A stretch of DNA of 32,500 nt from assembly GCA_012295275.1 (NCBI GenBank), contig CM022676.1:3654758-3687257 (forward strand). The letters run 5' to 3'. Positions 1 to 11,995 of this stretch are shown one piece after another. Source of the DNA: Chrysomallon squamiferum (taxonomy: Eukaryota; Mollusca; Gastropoda; Neomphalida; Peltospiridae). Every line of letters begins with the position of its first letter. The stretch's first letter is position 1. The notes under the pieces were generated by a model. That model saw only the letters and a program-made list of their open reading frames with translations. It was not told where the DNA came from and searched no databases. The position numbers and the translations under genes are program-made.

Positions 1-320
1 GCGATAATGGCGGTGTCAGTGTCAGTGTTAAATGTCCCGCGATTACCAGTTACCGCGCGAAGTGATTCGACACAGCAGCAGACAGCTAATCGGCACGCCC
101 TGTCTTCGCTCTTCAGACGTGTCTCCAGCAGACTCGACGTTTCGAAGCGGCTCGCGCAGTTCCCGTCGTTAACTCGAACCCGGCCGAGCTAGCGCGCGCT
201 CAGCTGACTCGACTTGACTGTTCGTGAAAGAGCGGCTCGGAGCGGCGCGTGGAATTCACTTTTACGACCGCGTGCGAGTGACAGGCGCGTGGAGCTCCGC
301 ATTCCGCGAGAAAACAAAAA
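1..320. promoter_or_regulatory. CpG-rich block, possible promoter or 5' exon
   Basis: This block is visibly richer in G+C and in CG dinucleotides than almost everything downstream, with CG in contexts such as GCGCGCTC, GGCTCGCGCAG and AGCGGCGCG. It ends abruptly at a T-rich tract. A short open frame (7-192, + strand, 61 codons, beginning MAVSVSV) lies within it. The frame has no recognisable domain and is rich in Ser, Arg and Thr, as GC-rich non-coding DNA often reads. In animals with mosaic methylation, CpG-rich blocks often mark promoters or first exons; that is the only basis for this call. No TATA box or initiator could be assigned. Confidence 0.3.
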
Positions 321-333
321 CATTCCTTCGTTG

Positions 334-402
334 TTTTTTTTTTTTTTTTTTCTTCTTCTGGCCAGAGTTTCATTCTGTTGAGATCGGTGTTTTTTTCCTT
401 TT

Positions 403-441
<39 letters not shown>
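334..441. repeat. Poly-T tracts
   Basis: T runs at about 334-351 and 405-441 flank a short mixed stretch. The second run is about 37 T. They could be poly-A tails of minus-strand retroposed sequence or simple slippage products. No retroposon body is recognisable beside them. Confidence 0.9.
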
Positions 442-442
<1 letters not shown>

Positions 443-778
443 TCTGTTTATACGCGTGCGTTTGCAGGAATGTGCGAAAAAATGTGCGAGAAATGTGCGA
501 GAAATGTGTATCCCGTTCTGATCATTCCGGAGGTTTTACGTCGTGAAATGTTCAGCTCTTGCTCTGGCTAGTTGCTAACACACACATGTAATATTAATCT
601 GATACACAGTAATATGATCAGTTCTGTCGTCGGTTGTTGGTTCTACAAGATTTGTGCAAGAAAACACAAGATGTAATAAAATATAGCGAAATTATACATC
701 ATCGTGAAACCGTAATTATCATAATGTTATATATTTATCTTCCAAGAAGATTTACTTTGTTATTATATAAGTATACGC

Positions 779-786
<8 letters not shown>
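442..786. other. AT-rich unique DNA, no gene seen
   Basis: The stretch has a small local repeat of GTGCGAGAAAT-like words near 473-507 (three copies of ATGTGCGA(G/A)AA). Otherwise it is AT-rich unique sequence with no supportable gene. Confidence 0.5.

Positions 787-870
<84 letters not shown>
787..870. repeat. (GA)42 microsatellite
   Basis: An uninterrupted GA dinucleotide array of 84 bp directly follows a short TATATA segment. It produces the Glu-Arg reading frames seen on translation, which are not genes. Confidence 0.98.
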
Positions 871-873
<3 letters not shown>

Positions 874-1001
874 TTTTACCTAGTTTGTTACTCTTCATAC
901 TGAAAATAATAAATAATTATAGAAGCCAGGAAATTAGAAAGCACTTATATGCTTTGTATGTTTTGTTATTAAATAAGCGTTAAATATTTGTTTCATTACA
1001 G

Positions 1002-1071
1002 AACAAGCTTACACATGTTGAGTTAATGTCTGTGTTTGAGCGTACGAATGTGTGTGTGTGTATCTTTCTCT
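1002..1071 (+). other. Segment bounded by splice-like signals (exon candidate)
   Basis: A strong acceptor-like sequence (TATTTGTTTCATTACAG) ends at 1001, and a GTGAGT donor-like hexamer starts at 1072. The 70 nt between are open in one frame only (begins NKLTHVEL); the other two frames contain stops. The 3' half is GT-rich, and the last exon bases (TCT) are poor for a donor. Chance occurrence is quite possible, and no protein family is recognised. Confidence 0.15.
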
Positions 1072-1235
1072 GTGAGTACAAGCTTGTTTGCTTTCTGGCT
1101 TGTAATATCATAATCATCATTATTAGAAACATTAAAAAAAATAAAATAAAATAAAAAATAATCCTACAATTTTAACACCGAAAACCCGAAAGCGAAGCGT
1201 TTTTTTTGTTTGTTTTTTTGTTGTTTTTTTTACGT

Positions 1236-1580
1236 TCAGCGGCGGCCATATTGATTTAAGACGGACGAGTTCGCGCGTGCTGCTACTCAGTACTCTGCGC
1301 TGGTGAACGAGACACGTCTGTGATTACCTGTCGTGTAATCACCCACATTAACAGCGACTCGTCACAGCAGGACCACGTGTGTTTGTTCCTCGTCTTGTAC
1401 GAGGCGTTTTGTTTCCGTTAATCATTCTTCGACAGGGACACGTTTCCAAACAACAGCCGCTGCAGTGTGCACGCGCTTTGCCCTGTTTGGCGTGCGCACA
1501 TAATTACAGGGGAGGTAATCGCCCCCGTTTTTCTGCCAGCCGCCCCCACCCCCCTATCCCTCAAGACAAAATATAACACC
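1236..1580. promoter_or_regulatory. Second GC-richer unique island with short hairpins and a CACGTG box
   Basis: The island begins with GCGGCGGCCATATTG, which contains a CCAT core of the YY1 type. It holds two clean small inverted repeats. GTGATTAC (1320-1327) and GTAATCAC (1335-1342) flank a 7-nt spacer; CCTCGT (1388-1393) and ACGAGG (1399-1404) flank a 5-nt spacer. A perfect E-box CACGTG sits at 1374-1379. Short ORFs on both strands here (1379-1576 and 1418-1603) show no recognisable domain. Promoter or enhancer function is inferred from composition only. Confidence 0.25.
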
Positions 1581-1599
1581 ACTGTCACGATTTCGACTG

Positions 1600-2265
1600 C
1601 CAATTCAGGACATATCTATTATTGCACCATTCACCCACCATACTTTTTTTTTTTGTACTGAGAGGTTTTACCTTTTTGTTTTAATTATATAATTAGACTT
1701 TTTTTTTTCATCATGGACGGTTTGACTTGCAAGATAATATGAGTTTTAATTATTATGAAGGTGCGCAACCTCCTCTCTGTTGTTCAGCTCCTGGAACCAC
1801 CCCTGGTTTTTCAATATTCAGGAGACGGGAGTCAAGTTGATTTAAAAAAAGACAGCTGCATTCATCACATAGCGAACTGTGGACTGTGAAGTTATTTTTG
1901 GCAGTTGTTTTGTTCCAAAAATCTGTTTCCTCAGTGTTTTTGGTCCTGTTGTCGACGTCGTTGGAATGGTGTGTGTCTGTGTGTCTGTGGTCTTGCTTTT
2001 ATGTAATTATTTTCCGCATGTTAATGTTTATGTTATTTGTTTGTGTTTGTGTATTTAAGAGTGATTGAGAGTGTTGTGTCAAAGTCAGAACAAGAGATGA
2101 ATGGAGTAACAGGCAGATAAACAGAACGATAGAAATGCAAAACGGTTTGTATGAGAGAGATGCAGATACTGACATTAGATACAAAAACAGACAGATATGA
2201 TGTTGGTTGGATGAATGGATTGATGGATCGACTGTTAGGCAGAGAGACATATGGACAGAGACAGA
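1600..2265. other. AT-rich unique DNA, no gene seen
   Basis: Mixed AT-rich sequence with short T runs (about 1645-1654, 1700-1709) and GT-rich words. It grades into an imperfect GAGA/GATA-rich flank before the next microsatellite. No gene is supportable. Confidence 0.5.
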
Positions 2266-2267
2266 GA

Positions 2268-2384
<117 letters not shown>

Positions 2385-3300
2385 GTAGAGAGAGAGACAT
2401 AGATATTCACATCTCTGCTCTTAGCTTAAACCTAATATTTGTACACATGCAAAAATACAAACACTTTTCAACAATACATAACTAACACAGATACTCAGTG
2501 CCAAACAACAAATCTGAGACACATTTTCTAAAATCTCTCCTTTCTCTTCTTTCCCATTTTTCCCTCCAGCCTACCCGGGTCCTTGAGATCGAAACGCATC
2601 GGAACAGAATCTTGCCCCAACAAACTCTCGATTTTACTCTTTGAAAAAAAAAAAAAAAACCCCAGAACAACGACGAAAACATCCTCCTATCCGCGCGTTG
2701 TGTATTAATTACGACGACGTTGCAGTCGGTGCTTGCTGCTAAGACGACGGATGGGCGAGCAACGACGAAGTCAAAGAAAAAGAAATAAATATTTCACCAG
2801 CGTACACAGTCCTTGAAAATGATCGAGCCTCGCAATTGGCTCTGACGTGCACGACGGCGACACTTTGAACCGACTGGCAATTGCCAGAGGATGATGATGC
2901 ACCGTTGGCGTTATTCGGTCAATACCCGTTTTCCGCGTGTAATGTATGCGATTTCTGACACGACCGGATCGAAGCCAATCATCCGGACAAATAGGCAATT
3001 GACAAAGGTCTTTCAGGGTTGTTAATATTTTCCCAGTATTCATCAGCGTCTTGGAAATCTCGTATTAATGACAGCCAGTGTTGCTGCTCTCTTCTTGAAA
3101 TAGAGAGAGAAAGAGAGACTGAGTCCTGAAATAGAAACAGTCGGAGAATAGAAATAGATCATGGATTTGAGGTGTTTATCCAATACAGACTTTTATTAAA
3201 TGTAGATGTTACGTAGAATAGATGCAGTCATAGATTAGCTAAATAAATGTACAATAGAGACGTTTTTTAAAATAGAGATGATACATAGAATATATATACA
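2385..3300. other. Unique DNA with no supportable gene
   Basis: This stretch holds an A run at about 2644-2659 and then 2690-3060, of more balanced composition with many CGACG-type words. A 90-codon minus-strand frame (2771-3043) is not built from simple repeat, begins with ATG and has mixed amino acids. It matches no family I recognise, has no supporting splice or promoter signal, and is within the length expected by chance. I do not call it a gene. Confidence 0.45.
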
Positions 3301-3943
<643 letters not shown>

Positions 3944-4041
3944 TAAAAATAAAAAAAAAAAAAAAAAAAAAAAAAAAAGAAAAAAAAAACAAATTACAAA
4001 AAAAAAAAAAAAAAAAAAAAAAAGTATTAAAAAAAAAAAAA
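3944..4041. repeat. Poly-A-rich tract
   Basis: Nearly continuous A over about 98 bp, interrupted by single G, C and short TTAC/GTATT breaks. It could be an old retroposon tail, but no recognisable body lies upstream. Confidence 0.9.
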
Positions 4042-4740
4042 TTCAATTAAATAGAATAGAATTTTTTTTTTGCCCTTCTCTTTTCCTCTTTCTTATATAC
4101 AGTTTTTTAAAGATAATTTTCTTAAAATATAGTTACTTATTTAGCTACTGTAATTTTCATTTGAAACGACAAGAATAAAAGAAAGTAAAAAAAAAAAAAC
4201 GAACGTTTTAAACAACATACCAAACAGCAATGGTTACTAAAATTAGTAATATTGTGACTGTTCGAACAAACGTCTTCAGAGACTGTGTTCCTGTCCATGC
4301 AGTCTGTCTGGACTTTTTCTAACGGCATCAGAAAATCCGCTTTATTCTTGATTAGTATATTACCTTACAGTGAAGTTTAGATGTTGGATTCTTGGCAAGA
4401 TATAATCTGTCTTTATCTTCAGAATTAAATATAGAATTTATTTTCTAAAACAAAGAACACATATACAAATACATACGATCTCTTTCTATGTCTGTCTGTC
4501 TGTCTGTCTGTATGTATGTATATATAATATTATATATGTGTCTGTTTACATCCTTCTCTCTCTATCTCTCTCTGCATCTCCCCCCTCTCTGATTATTCAA
4601 ACCCGCCACACATACACACACACAGACACACGGACACAATTTAAATTATTTTTTCAGCAACTTTTGAATCATATTTCAAACACAAACAAAGAAACAACTG
4701 CCGTGAATAACTTCACTTATCAATAATCATTTTACTTACT
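4042..4740. other. AT-rich unique DNA with short TGTC, TGTA and CT-rich tracts
   Basis: TGTC units lie at about 4490-4510 and TGTA/TATA just after. A CT-rich stretch (4553-4590) and short CACA runs (4607-4635) follow. No gene is supportable. Confidence 0.6.
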
Positions 4741-4751
4741 TTTCATTTCAG

Positions 4752-4791
4752 ATCGCAGATATTTCCACTTCATCTTTGAACGCTCAAGTCA
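4752..4791 (+). other. 40-nt segment with canonical splice signals (micro-exon candidate)
   Basis: The acceptor side is a textbook pyrimidine tract, ACTTACTTTTCATTTCAG, ending at 4751. The donor side is CA|GTAAGT, with GTAAGT at 4792-4797. The enclosed 40 nt are open in frames 1 (IADISTSSLNAQV) and 3 (RRYFHFIFERSS) and have ordinary, non-repeat composition. Of all GT-AG pairs noticed here it has the best-matched signals. There is no flanking exon that I can join it to, so it remains a candidate for an internal exon of an unseen + strand gene, or chance. Confidence 0.25.
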
Positions 4792-4847
4792 GTAAGTAGA
4801 TAATGTTATTGTCGTTTTTGTGATGGTAATATTGATTTTATTATGGT

Positions 4848-4849
<2 letters not shown>

Positions 4850-4902
<53 letters not shown>
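4850..4902. repeat. (TG)n microsatellite
   Basis: An uninterrupted GT/TG dinucleotide array of about 53 bp. Confidence 0.98.
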
Positions 4903-4903
<1 letters not shown>

Positions 4904-4983
4904 TGTATAAGCTGAATGACAAAGATAGAGTCTGAAATGACTAAAGATATGTATATTACATACACACACAGACAAACACACAC

Positions 4984-5149
4984 ACATAACAACAACAACA
5001 GCAACAACAATAATAATAATACTATTAATAATAATAATAACAACAACAACAACAACCACAACACCAATAATAATAACAATAACAACATCAATAACAATAA
5101 CAAAAACAACAACAACAGCAGCAGCAACAACAACAACACCAACAGCAGT
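4984..5149. repeat. AAC/AAT trinucleotide array
   Basis: AAC, AAT and AGC triplets in changing order extend for about 165 bp, ending directly at the left boundary of the dispersed repeat at 5150. The same kind of triplet DNA flanks the other copy of that repeat near 9868-9896. It is therefore probably part of the element or its favoured insertion context. Confidence 0.95.
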
Positions 5150-5331
5150 CTCTACTAATTACGTGATGTTTCGTAACAGTATATCGCAACATCTCTGAAT
5201 TTTAAAAAGATCTCATAACACGGAAATCATGCGACGTCAAATCCCTGGCGACAAACATAGCGAGTTAAAATTTATTAGATATTGCCTTGCAACAACAACA
5301 ACAACAACGACAACGACAACAACAACAACAC
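5150..5331 (+). mobile_element. Dispersed repeat copy 1 with (AAC)n tail (unclassified; possible SINE or LINE 3' end)
   Basis: The body 5150-5290 begins CTCTACTAATTACGTGATG and ends GATATTGCCTTGC. An (AAC)n tail with CGACAAC interruptions follows (5291-5331). The reverse complement of 9714-9867 matches it at roughly 93% over about 142 aligned bases. The main difference is an indel of about 12 bp after CTCTGAATTT, absent here. Both copies share the tail and its CGAC interruption, so the tail belongs to the element. Non-LTR elements and SINEs often end in short tandem repeats; that is the reason for the class suggestion. No tRNA-like promoter is visible in the body. Confidence 0.75.
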
Positions 5332-5497
5332 GAGAACATAGAAACAGTTGTATTATATTGCCTTGCGCTTCCCAAAATTTTAATTGAGAAACTGTTTACT
5401 TATAATGAAGCCACTGTTGTCATATAAAATAGAATTTTCGTCTTCCTTGTTAATTTTATACATCCTTATCTTATTTGTTTCTTTGTGCGTTTGTTTT
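5332..5497. other. AT-rich unique DNA
   Basis: It contains a second short copy of ATATTGCCTTGC at about 5355-5366, the same word that closes the dispersed repeat at 5279-5290. That may mark a truncated second element end. Confidence 0.4.
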
Positions 5498-5499
5498 TT

Positions 5500-5530
<31 letters not shown>

Positions 5531-5688
5531 TCTGTTAATTTATTAATTAATTTATGTATTTATTTGTTTCTTTATTTCTTTATTATTGTTTATTTATAAT
5601 TGTATTTGTCTCTCTATCTCTGTATCCTTCTATCTATCTATCTATCTATCTGTCTGTCTATCTGTCTATCTGTCTGACTGTCTGTCTT

Positions 5689-5741
<53 letters not shown>

Positions 5742-5915
5742 ATATATCTATCTATCTGTCTATCTATCTATCTGTATGTCTGTCTGTCTGTCTGTCTTTC
5801 TATCTATCTATCTATTTATCTATCTATCTATCTGTCCCTCTGTCTTTCTATCTATTTATCTATATGTCTGTCTGTTTATCTATATGTCTGTCTCTCTATC
5901 TGTTTGTCTGTGTGC
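5498..5915. repeat. TTTA array followed by a large TCTA/TCTG array
   Basis: TTTA units (about 5500-5533) grade through degenerate TTTA/TTTG sequence. From 5630 they pass into about 285 bp of TCTA and TCTG tetranucleotides with TATATA interruptions. The long Ile-Tyr-Leu-Ser frames come from this and are not genes. Confidence 0.97.
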
Positions 5916-6426
5916 TTTTATGTCAAGCCTGCCTATATATATCTCCGTTTTTCAGTCTTAATAATTATCTGTATCGTAATTATATGTCGTGTACTTTTGT
6001 GCGCGGTTATGAATGTGTGTGCGTGTGCGTGTGTGTTTTTCTTCACATCACATCTCTATTTTTGAATCGTCGTTAGAAGACTAAAAATAAAATAAAAACA
6101 TATTTCTAATGACTTTCTCTTTCTCGTCTGATTGACAGGCATTGTGAAGAACATGTGAAAAAGAAAAAAAAAAAAAAACTGCTTGTAATTAATCAATATA
6201 AACCTGCCTTGAAAAAAAACTAAATTTATTTGTTTCTTTGCAAAGTCGATTTTCAATGTCGTTGCAGATTATTTTTTGAATTTGTTGAAAAAAAAAAATA
6301 AAAAAATAAAAAAAGCACAAAAGAAAATTTAAAATAATTAAGCAACAGAGTGATCTGTGAACTTTTTTAGACAACAAAATATAGAAAATAAATCTTCTTT
6401 ATTTTCTTATTTCTTTTAATCTGTTA
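5916..6426. other. AT-rich unique DNA, no gene seen
   Basis: Short GT-rich stretch near 6015-6040 and A runs near 6164-6178 and 6288-6315. Nothing supportable as a gene. Confidence 0.5.
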
Positions 6427-6921
6427 AGCCGCGTACGCACTGTGCGATTTGTACAACCGTCTTGTAGTAATGATGCCAGGATGATACATTTCAACCGTGC
6501 TGTGTAAAAAACATCTTCAGTTTTCTTCTTTAAGTCTTGACTATTTAGTTCTCGTTCGGGTAGTAATGTTTATTGTTATTACTATATACTCAGATATTGT
6601 TAAAGAATTATTATAAGTAACACATTAAAAGTTATATACAGTAGGTTATGTAATGGAAGTCGTATTATACAAGGAATATAAAGCAATCCATATCATTTTC
6701 TAGAAGCGATATAATACAAATCATATTCTACACATAGTCTACTATAGGGCATATTCTACTAGATATATTCTCTACAATACAATATTATGTCACAAAACAC
6801 TTACCCCTAAGTTTATAATACAAATCATTTTACCAAAAGTCTTACGCCATAAATAACATACGTTTCAAAATCGTTAGCGCTGAAAAGGTAATTCTGAAAG
6901 TTGCGTAGTGTGAACGCGCCT
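6427..6921. mobile_element. Decayed non-autonomous DNA transposon (MITE), possibly Harbinger-like
   Basis: The left end (6427 on, AGCCGCGTACGCACTGTGCG) matches the reverse complement of the right end (AGGCGCGTTCACACTACGCA) at about 18 of 25 positions, mostly with transitions. The left end is preceded by TTA and the right end followed by ATA, which could be a diverged 3-bp TWA target duplication. Such ends and such a duplication are typical of PIF/Harbinger MITEs; that class is an inference. The interior, about 445 bp, is AT-rich, non-coding and has a 14-bp direct repeat (6711-6724, 6815-6828). No transposase remains. Confidence 0.6.
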
Positions 6922-7700
<779 letters not shown>

Positions 7701-7784
7701 TAACGATTAAGAGACGGAGAGAGATAAGACTGGAATAGAAAGATAGATAGACAGACAAAAACTGAAACTGCAAGAAATATATAC

Positions 7785-8340
<556 letters not shown>

Positions 8341-8584
8341 CTCTCTGTGTATAAATGTGTCTGTGTACGTTTGTATGTTTTTTTGTGTGTGTGTGTGTTT
8401 GTTTGTTTGTGTATGTGTTTGTGTTTGTTTGTTTGTTTGTGTGTGTTTTGTGTGTGTATGCAGATAGTGCCAGTTTTCAGCTTTACTTAAATTAATATCA
8501 ATATTTATTGTAAAGAGAAGGTGTTCAAAGCAAAGCACTTTTATTATTCATGATTATTTACCTATCTATCTAACACTGTCTATT

Positions 8585-8624
<40 letters not shown>

Positions 8625-8730
8625 TATTTTTATAAATTTCTTTATATTATTATTAATATTATTTTTTCAATTATTGAATACGAATTGTAACTGATAAAAT
8701 TAAATTATATATATATATATATACATATGT
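8341..8730. repeat. TG/TTTG-rich, TTTC and TA microsatellites
   Basis: Imperfect TG and TTTG repeats at about 8383-8460, a TTTC tetranucleotide array at 8584-8625, and TA at about 8707-8722. AT-rich sequence lies between them. Confidence 0.93.
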
Positions 8731-9193
8731 ACATCTAATATTACCTTTGCATGTATGTAATAATATATGTATCTATCACTCTGTCTCTCTCTATGTGTGT
8801 CTTCCTTTTTTTCTGTCTGGCTGTATTCCTGTTTATCTATACAGACTCATATAACTGATCAAAAAGCCTTACTAGATTCATAATGTTTAAATCTGTTCAC
8901 TTACTTGTATTGTTCTGATGACTTGTGTGGTTTTGTCCTGCTACTTGACCGTGTGGTGGTCAGTGGTCAGTCGGCTGACCACAAAGAGAATCAGAAGAAG
9001 TGGACACTGGGGATATTTTACTATGTCCTCTTTGTTGATTACCAAGTTGAGCGTTGTATAGAAAAACTGATCGTCGAAAAAAAAAAAAAATAATAATATT
9101 AACGTACAGTTAAATATAAATTTCAGTCAAATCTTAACAATGAGTATTTCTTTAGTTAACGATTCCTTAGCATGTTTTAATGTTAATCTTTAC
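8731..9193. other. Unique DNA with a perfect 8-bp hairpin and a 3' A run
   Basis: GTGGTCAG (8963-8970), TCGG, then CTGACCAC (8975-8982) form a perfect inverted repeat with a 4-nt loop. A further direct copy of GTGGTCAG-like sequence lies just before it. A run of about 14 A (9078-9091) closes the non-repeat part. A 62-codon + strand frame (8905-9093) covers this but resembles no family I recognise. Confidence 0.45.
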
Positions 9194-9214
9194 TTTTTTT
9201 TTTTTTTTTTTTTT
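9194..9214. repeat. Poly-T tract
   Basis: About 21 consecutive T. Confidence 0.95.
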
Positions 9215-9677
9215 AAAATACGGTTTTCATTTAATAATTTTATCAGAGAAGATACAAGGAACAACGGCTGGAACGGGAAAAATACGAGTTTTAAACGTAA
9301 TTCAAACAGAAAGAAAAAAGGAAAGAAATGAAAGAAAGAGAAATGAAATATAAAAGTGCCAGCAAGTACGAAACTAAGCAAGAACAGGAAAATAAGTTTG
9401 TTTTTAATGATTGTTTTGTGTTTCTGCTAATCACGATGTACTCAGTGTGCCCGGATGTTAGACTGGTAATTTCACTTACGGCCGATGAAGCGCGACAATA
9501 ACAAATGTGACCAGTTGCTACAAAAGGCACCCAAAGTACTTCACTGTAATTACCGTTGTACGGTTTAGAAGCGGCTCTTTCTTTACTGTTTTCTTTTGTT
9601 TGGTTGCGCTTTTTTTGGGGGTGGGTGGGTGGGTTGTGGGCTTTTTCGGTTGTTTTTTTTGGGGGGGGTTTGGGTTT
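9215..9677. other. Unique DNA ending in G- and T-rich sequence
   Basis: Purine-rich to about 9400, then balanced unique sequence to about 9600. G-rich runs follow (GGGGGTGGGTGGGTGGG at about 9616-9632 and eight G at 9661-9668), which could form a G-quadruplex on the + strand. No gene is supportable. Confidence 0.5.
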
Positions 9678-9682
9678 TTTGT

Positions 9683-9714
<32 letters not shown>

Positions 9715-9867
9715 CTAGGCAATATCTAATAAATTTAAACTCGCCATTTTTGTCGCGAGGGATTTGACGTTGCATGATTTCCGTGTTATGAGATCTTTTT
9801 AAAGTATGTATTAAATTTAGAGATATTGCGATATACTGTTACGAAACATCGCGTAATTAGTAGAGAT
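9678..9867 (-). mobile_element. Dispersed repeat copy 2 with (AAC)n tail, inverted relative to copy 1
   Basis: Read on the minus strand, the body starts at 9867 (CTCTACTAATTACGCGATG) and ends at about 9714 (GATATTGCCTAGC). Its AAC tail, read here as GTT triplets, extends to about 9681 and carries the same CGAC interruption as copy 1. It differs from copy 1 at about ten bases and holds an extra block of about 12 bp (AATACATACT region). It is therefore the fuller copy, at about 154 bp. It lies about 4.4 kb from copy 1. Confidence 0.75.
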
Positions 9868-10082
9868 TGCTGCTGTTGTTGTTATTATTATTATCAATAT
9901 GATGATATTTATATCTAATAAAATACAGATAGATGTATGTATGCACGTATATATGTTTCTCAGTTTAAGTACTGTGTAGACTGTGTGTGTATATTGTTTG
10001 TATGTTATGTTTATGCATATATATATATGTGTGTGTGTGTGTGAGTGTGTTTTTGTGTATATACGTATGTGTATATTATTCC

Positions 10083-10084
<2 letters not shown>
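9868..10084. other. Triplet flank, TA/TG-rich DNA
   Basis: GCT/GTT/ATT triplets (9868-9896) adjoin the dispersed repeat. AT-rich sequence with TA (about 10018-10028) and TG (10028-10050) runs then leads into the GA array. Confidence 0.8.
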
Positions 10085-10754
<670 letters not shown>

Positions 10755-10807
10755 TGTTGTTATTATTATTATTATTATTATCATCATCATCATCATCATC
10801 ATCATCA

Positions 10808-10887
<80 letters not shown>

Positions 10888-10930
10888 CATTATCATGATC
10901 AATATTATTACTGTCATCATCATCATCATA
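10755..10930. repeat. (ATT)n-(ATC)n-(ATT)n trinucleotide array
   Basis: TTA/ATT units (about 10757-10780) switch to ATC units (10781-10837, one interruption at about 10808-10810), then return to ATT units (10838-10887) and mixed ATC/ATT. The poly-Asp, His, Tyr and Ile frames are read-through. Confidence 0.97.
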
Positions 10931-11555
10931 ATTATTATAAAAAACATTCAAAAGCACATATGCCAGACCGAAATTTGTACAAATACCATCACACATATGG
11001 GTACACACATGCACATACACACACACACACACACATATCAGAATACATTTAAGAACATCTAAACAAAACTATTTTGTTTGTATTCATGAAAAAGTCCCAT
11101 CCCACTTCTTTTCAAAATCACAGACTCCTTCATTACAACCGATAAACAAATTTAACTAAAGGCGAAACAATTCAGAGGAAGGGTAGGTCACTCCTTCAAA
11201 AAAAAAAAAAAAAAAAATCTAATCTATAAGACCGGTAAATTAACGATAGATCGAACGTTTAAAACTTGTTCTGTTTCGTTGAATCTTTTCCATAGTTTGT
11301 ACTCGGCTAACTTTCCGGAGTTTTACGGTGATTACCGATTATAAAGAACTAACAATGAATGACGTTTGTGACGTGTTCCCATGAAAAGTGCATCAAGTGC
11401 TTTTTTTTTAAAACTCTTTTTGTTTTAGATGCTCACTAACTGCAAAGTGTTTGTCTCGTTTTGTTCTGCGATGAGAACAGACTGAAGTTGTTTTTGTTTT
11501 AAAGTCAGCGGATGGAAGTTTGAGTGCAGTTAGCAAGATAATTATTTAATTTGTC
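10931..11555. other. Unique AT-rich DNA, no gene seen
   Basis: CA run at about 11019-11035 and A run at about 11199-11217. Otherwise unremarkable. Confidence 0.5.
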
Positions 11556-11558
11556 AAT

Positions 11559-11636
11559 ATATATATATATATATATATATAGATATAGACATAGATAGAT
11601 AGGTAGATAGATAGATAGATAGATAGAGAGAGATAG

Positions 11637-11690
<54 letters not shown>
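11559..11690. repeat. Compound (AT)n-(GATA)n-(GA)n
   Basis: AT run (about 11557-11581), GATA-type units (about 11594-11630), then GA array (11641-11690). The order with GA at the 3' side repeats the general pattern of the window. Confidence 0.97.
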
Positions 11691-11692
<2 letters not shown>

Positions 11693-11995
11693 TTTATAAT
11701 TGTATGTGTATATATGTACATACGTGTGTATTCATTTGTGTGTATCTGGTATGCATGCCTGTATTAATGATATATGTGTAAGTGTGTATATGTGTATGTA
11801 TGTATATATGTGCGTCCACTCATGCATATATATATATATTTATGACAACGTATACTGATATATACGTGCTATGTACTTGTATATGTTCGTATCTCTTTCC
11901 ATATGTACCGTACGTGTGTCCATGCATATCATCTTTCTAGTTATTCATGCATCTTTGAAAAAATTATACATGACGAGTATTTCTACGATATCAAC
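11691..11995. other. TGTA/TATA-rich degenerate sequence
   Basis: TGTATGTATATATG-like words without a fixed period; probably an old degenerate microsatellite. No gene is seen. Confidence 0.6.

Noticed and set aside
2771-3043. 90-codon minus-strand frame with mixed composition
   Set aside because: The length is compatible with chance in 65 kb of two-strand sequence. I recognise no family and see no splice or promoter support. Worth only a BLASTP check.
3944-4041. Poly-A tail of a processed pseudogene
   Set aside because: No coding-like body or target-site duplication could be found upstream.
5384-5599. Hydrophobic frame following dispersed repeat copy 1
   Set aside because: Most of it is TTTA repeat. 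No reverse transcriptase or other mobile-element protein motif is present.
5554-6065. 159-codon frame rich in Ile, Tyr, Leu and Ser resembling a membrane protein
   Set aside because: It is TATC/TGTC tetranucleotide read-through; the hydrophobic look is an artefact of the repeat.
6805-6878. Minus-strand acceptor (ACCTTTTCAG) and donor (GGG|GTAAGT) pair
   Set aside because: All three frames contain stops, and the segment lies inside the MITE.
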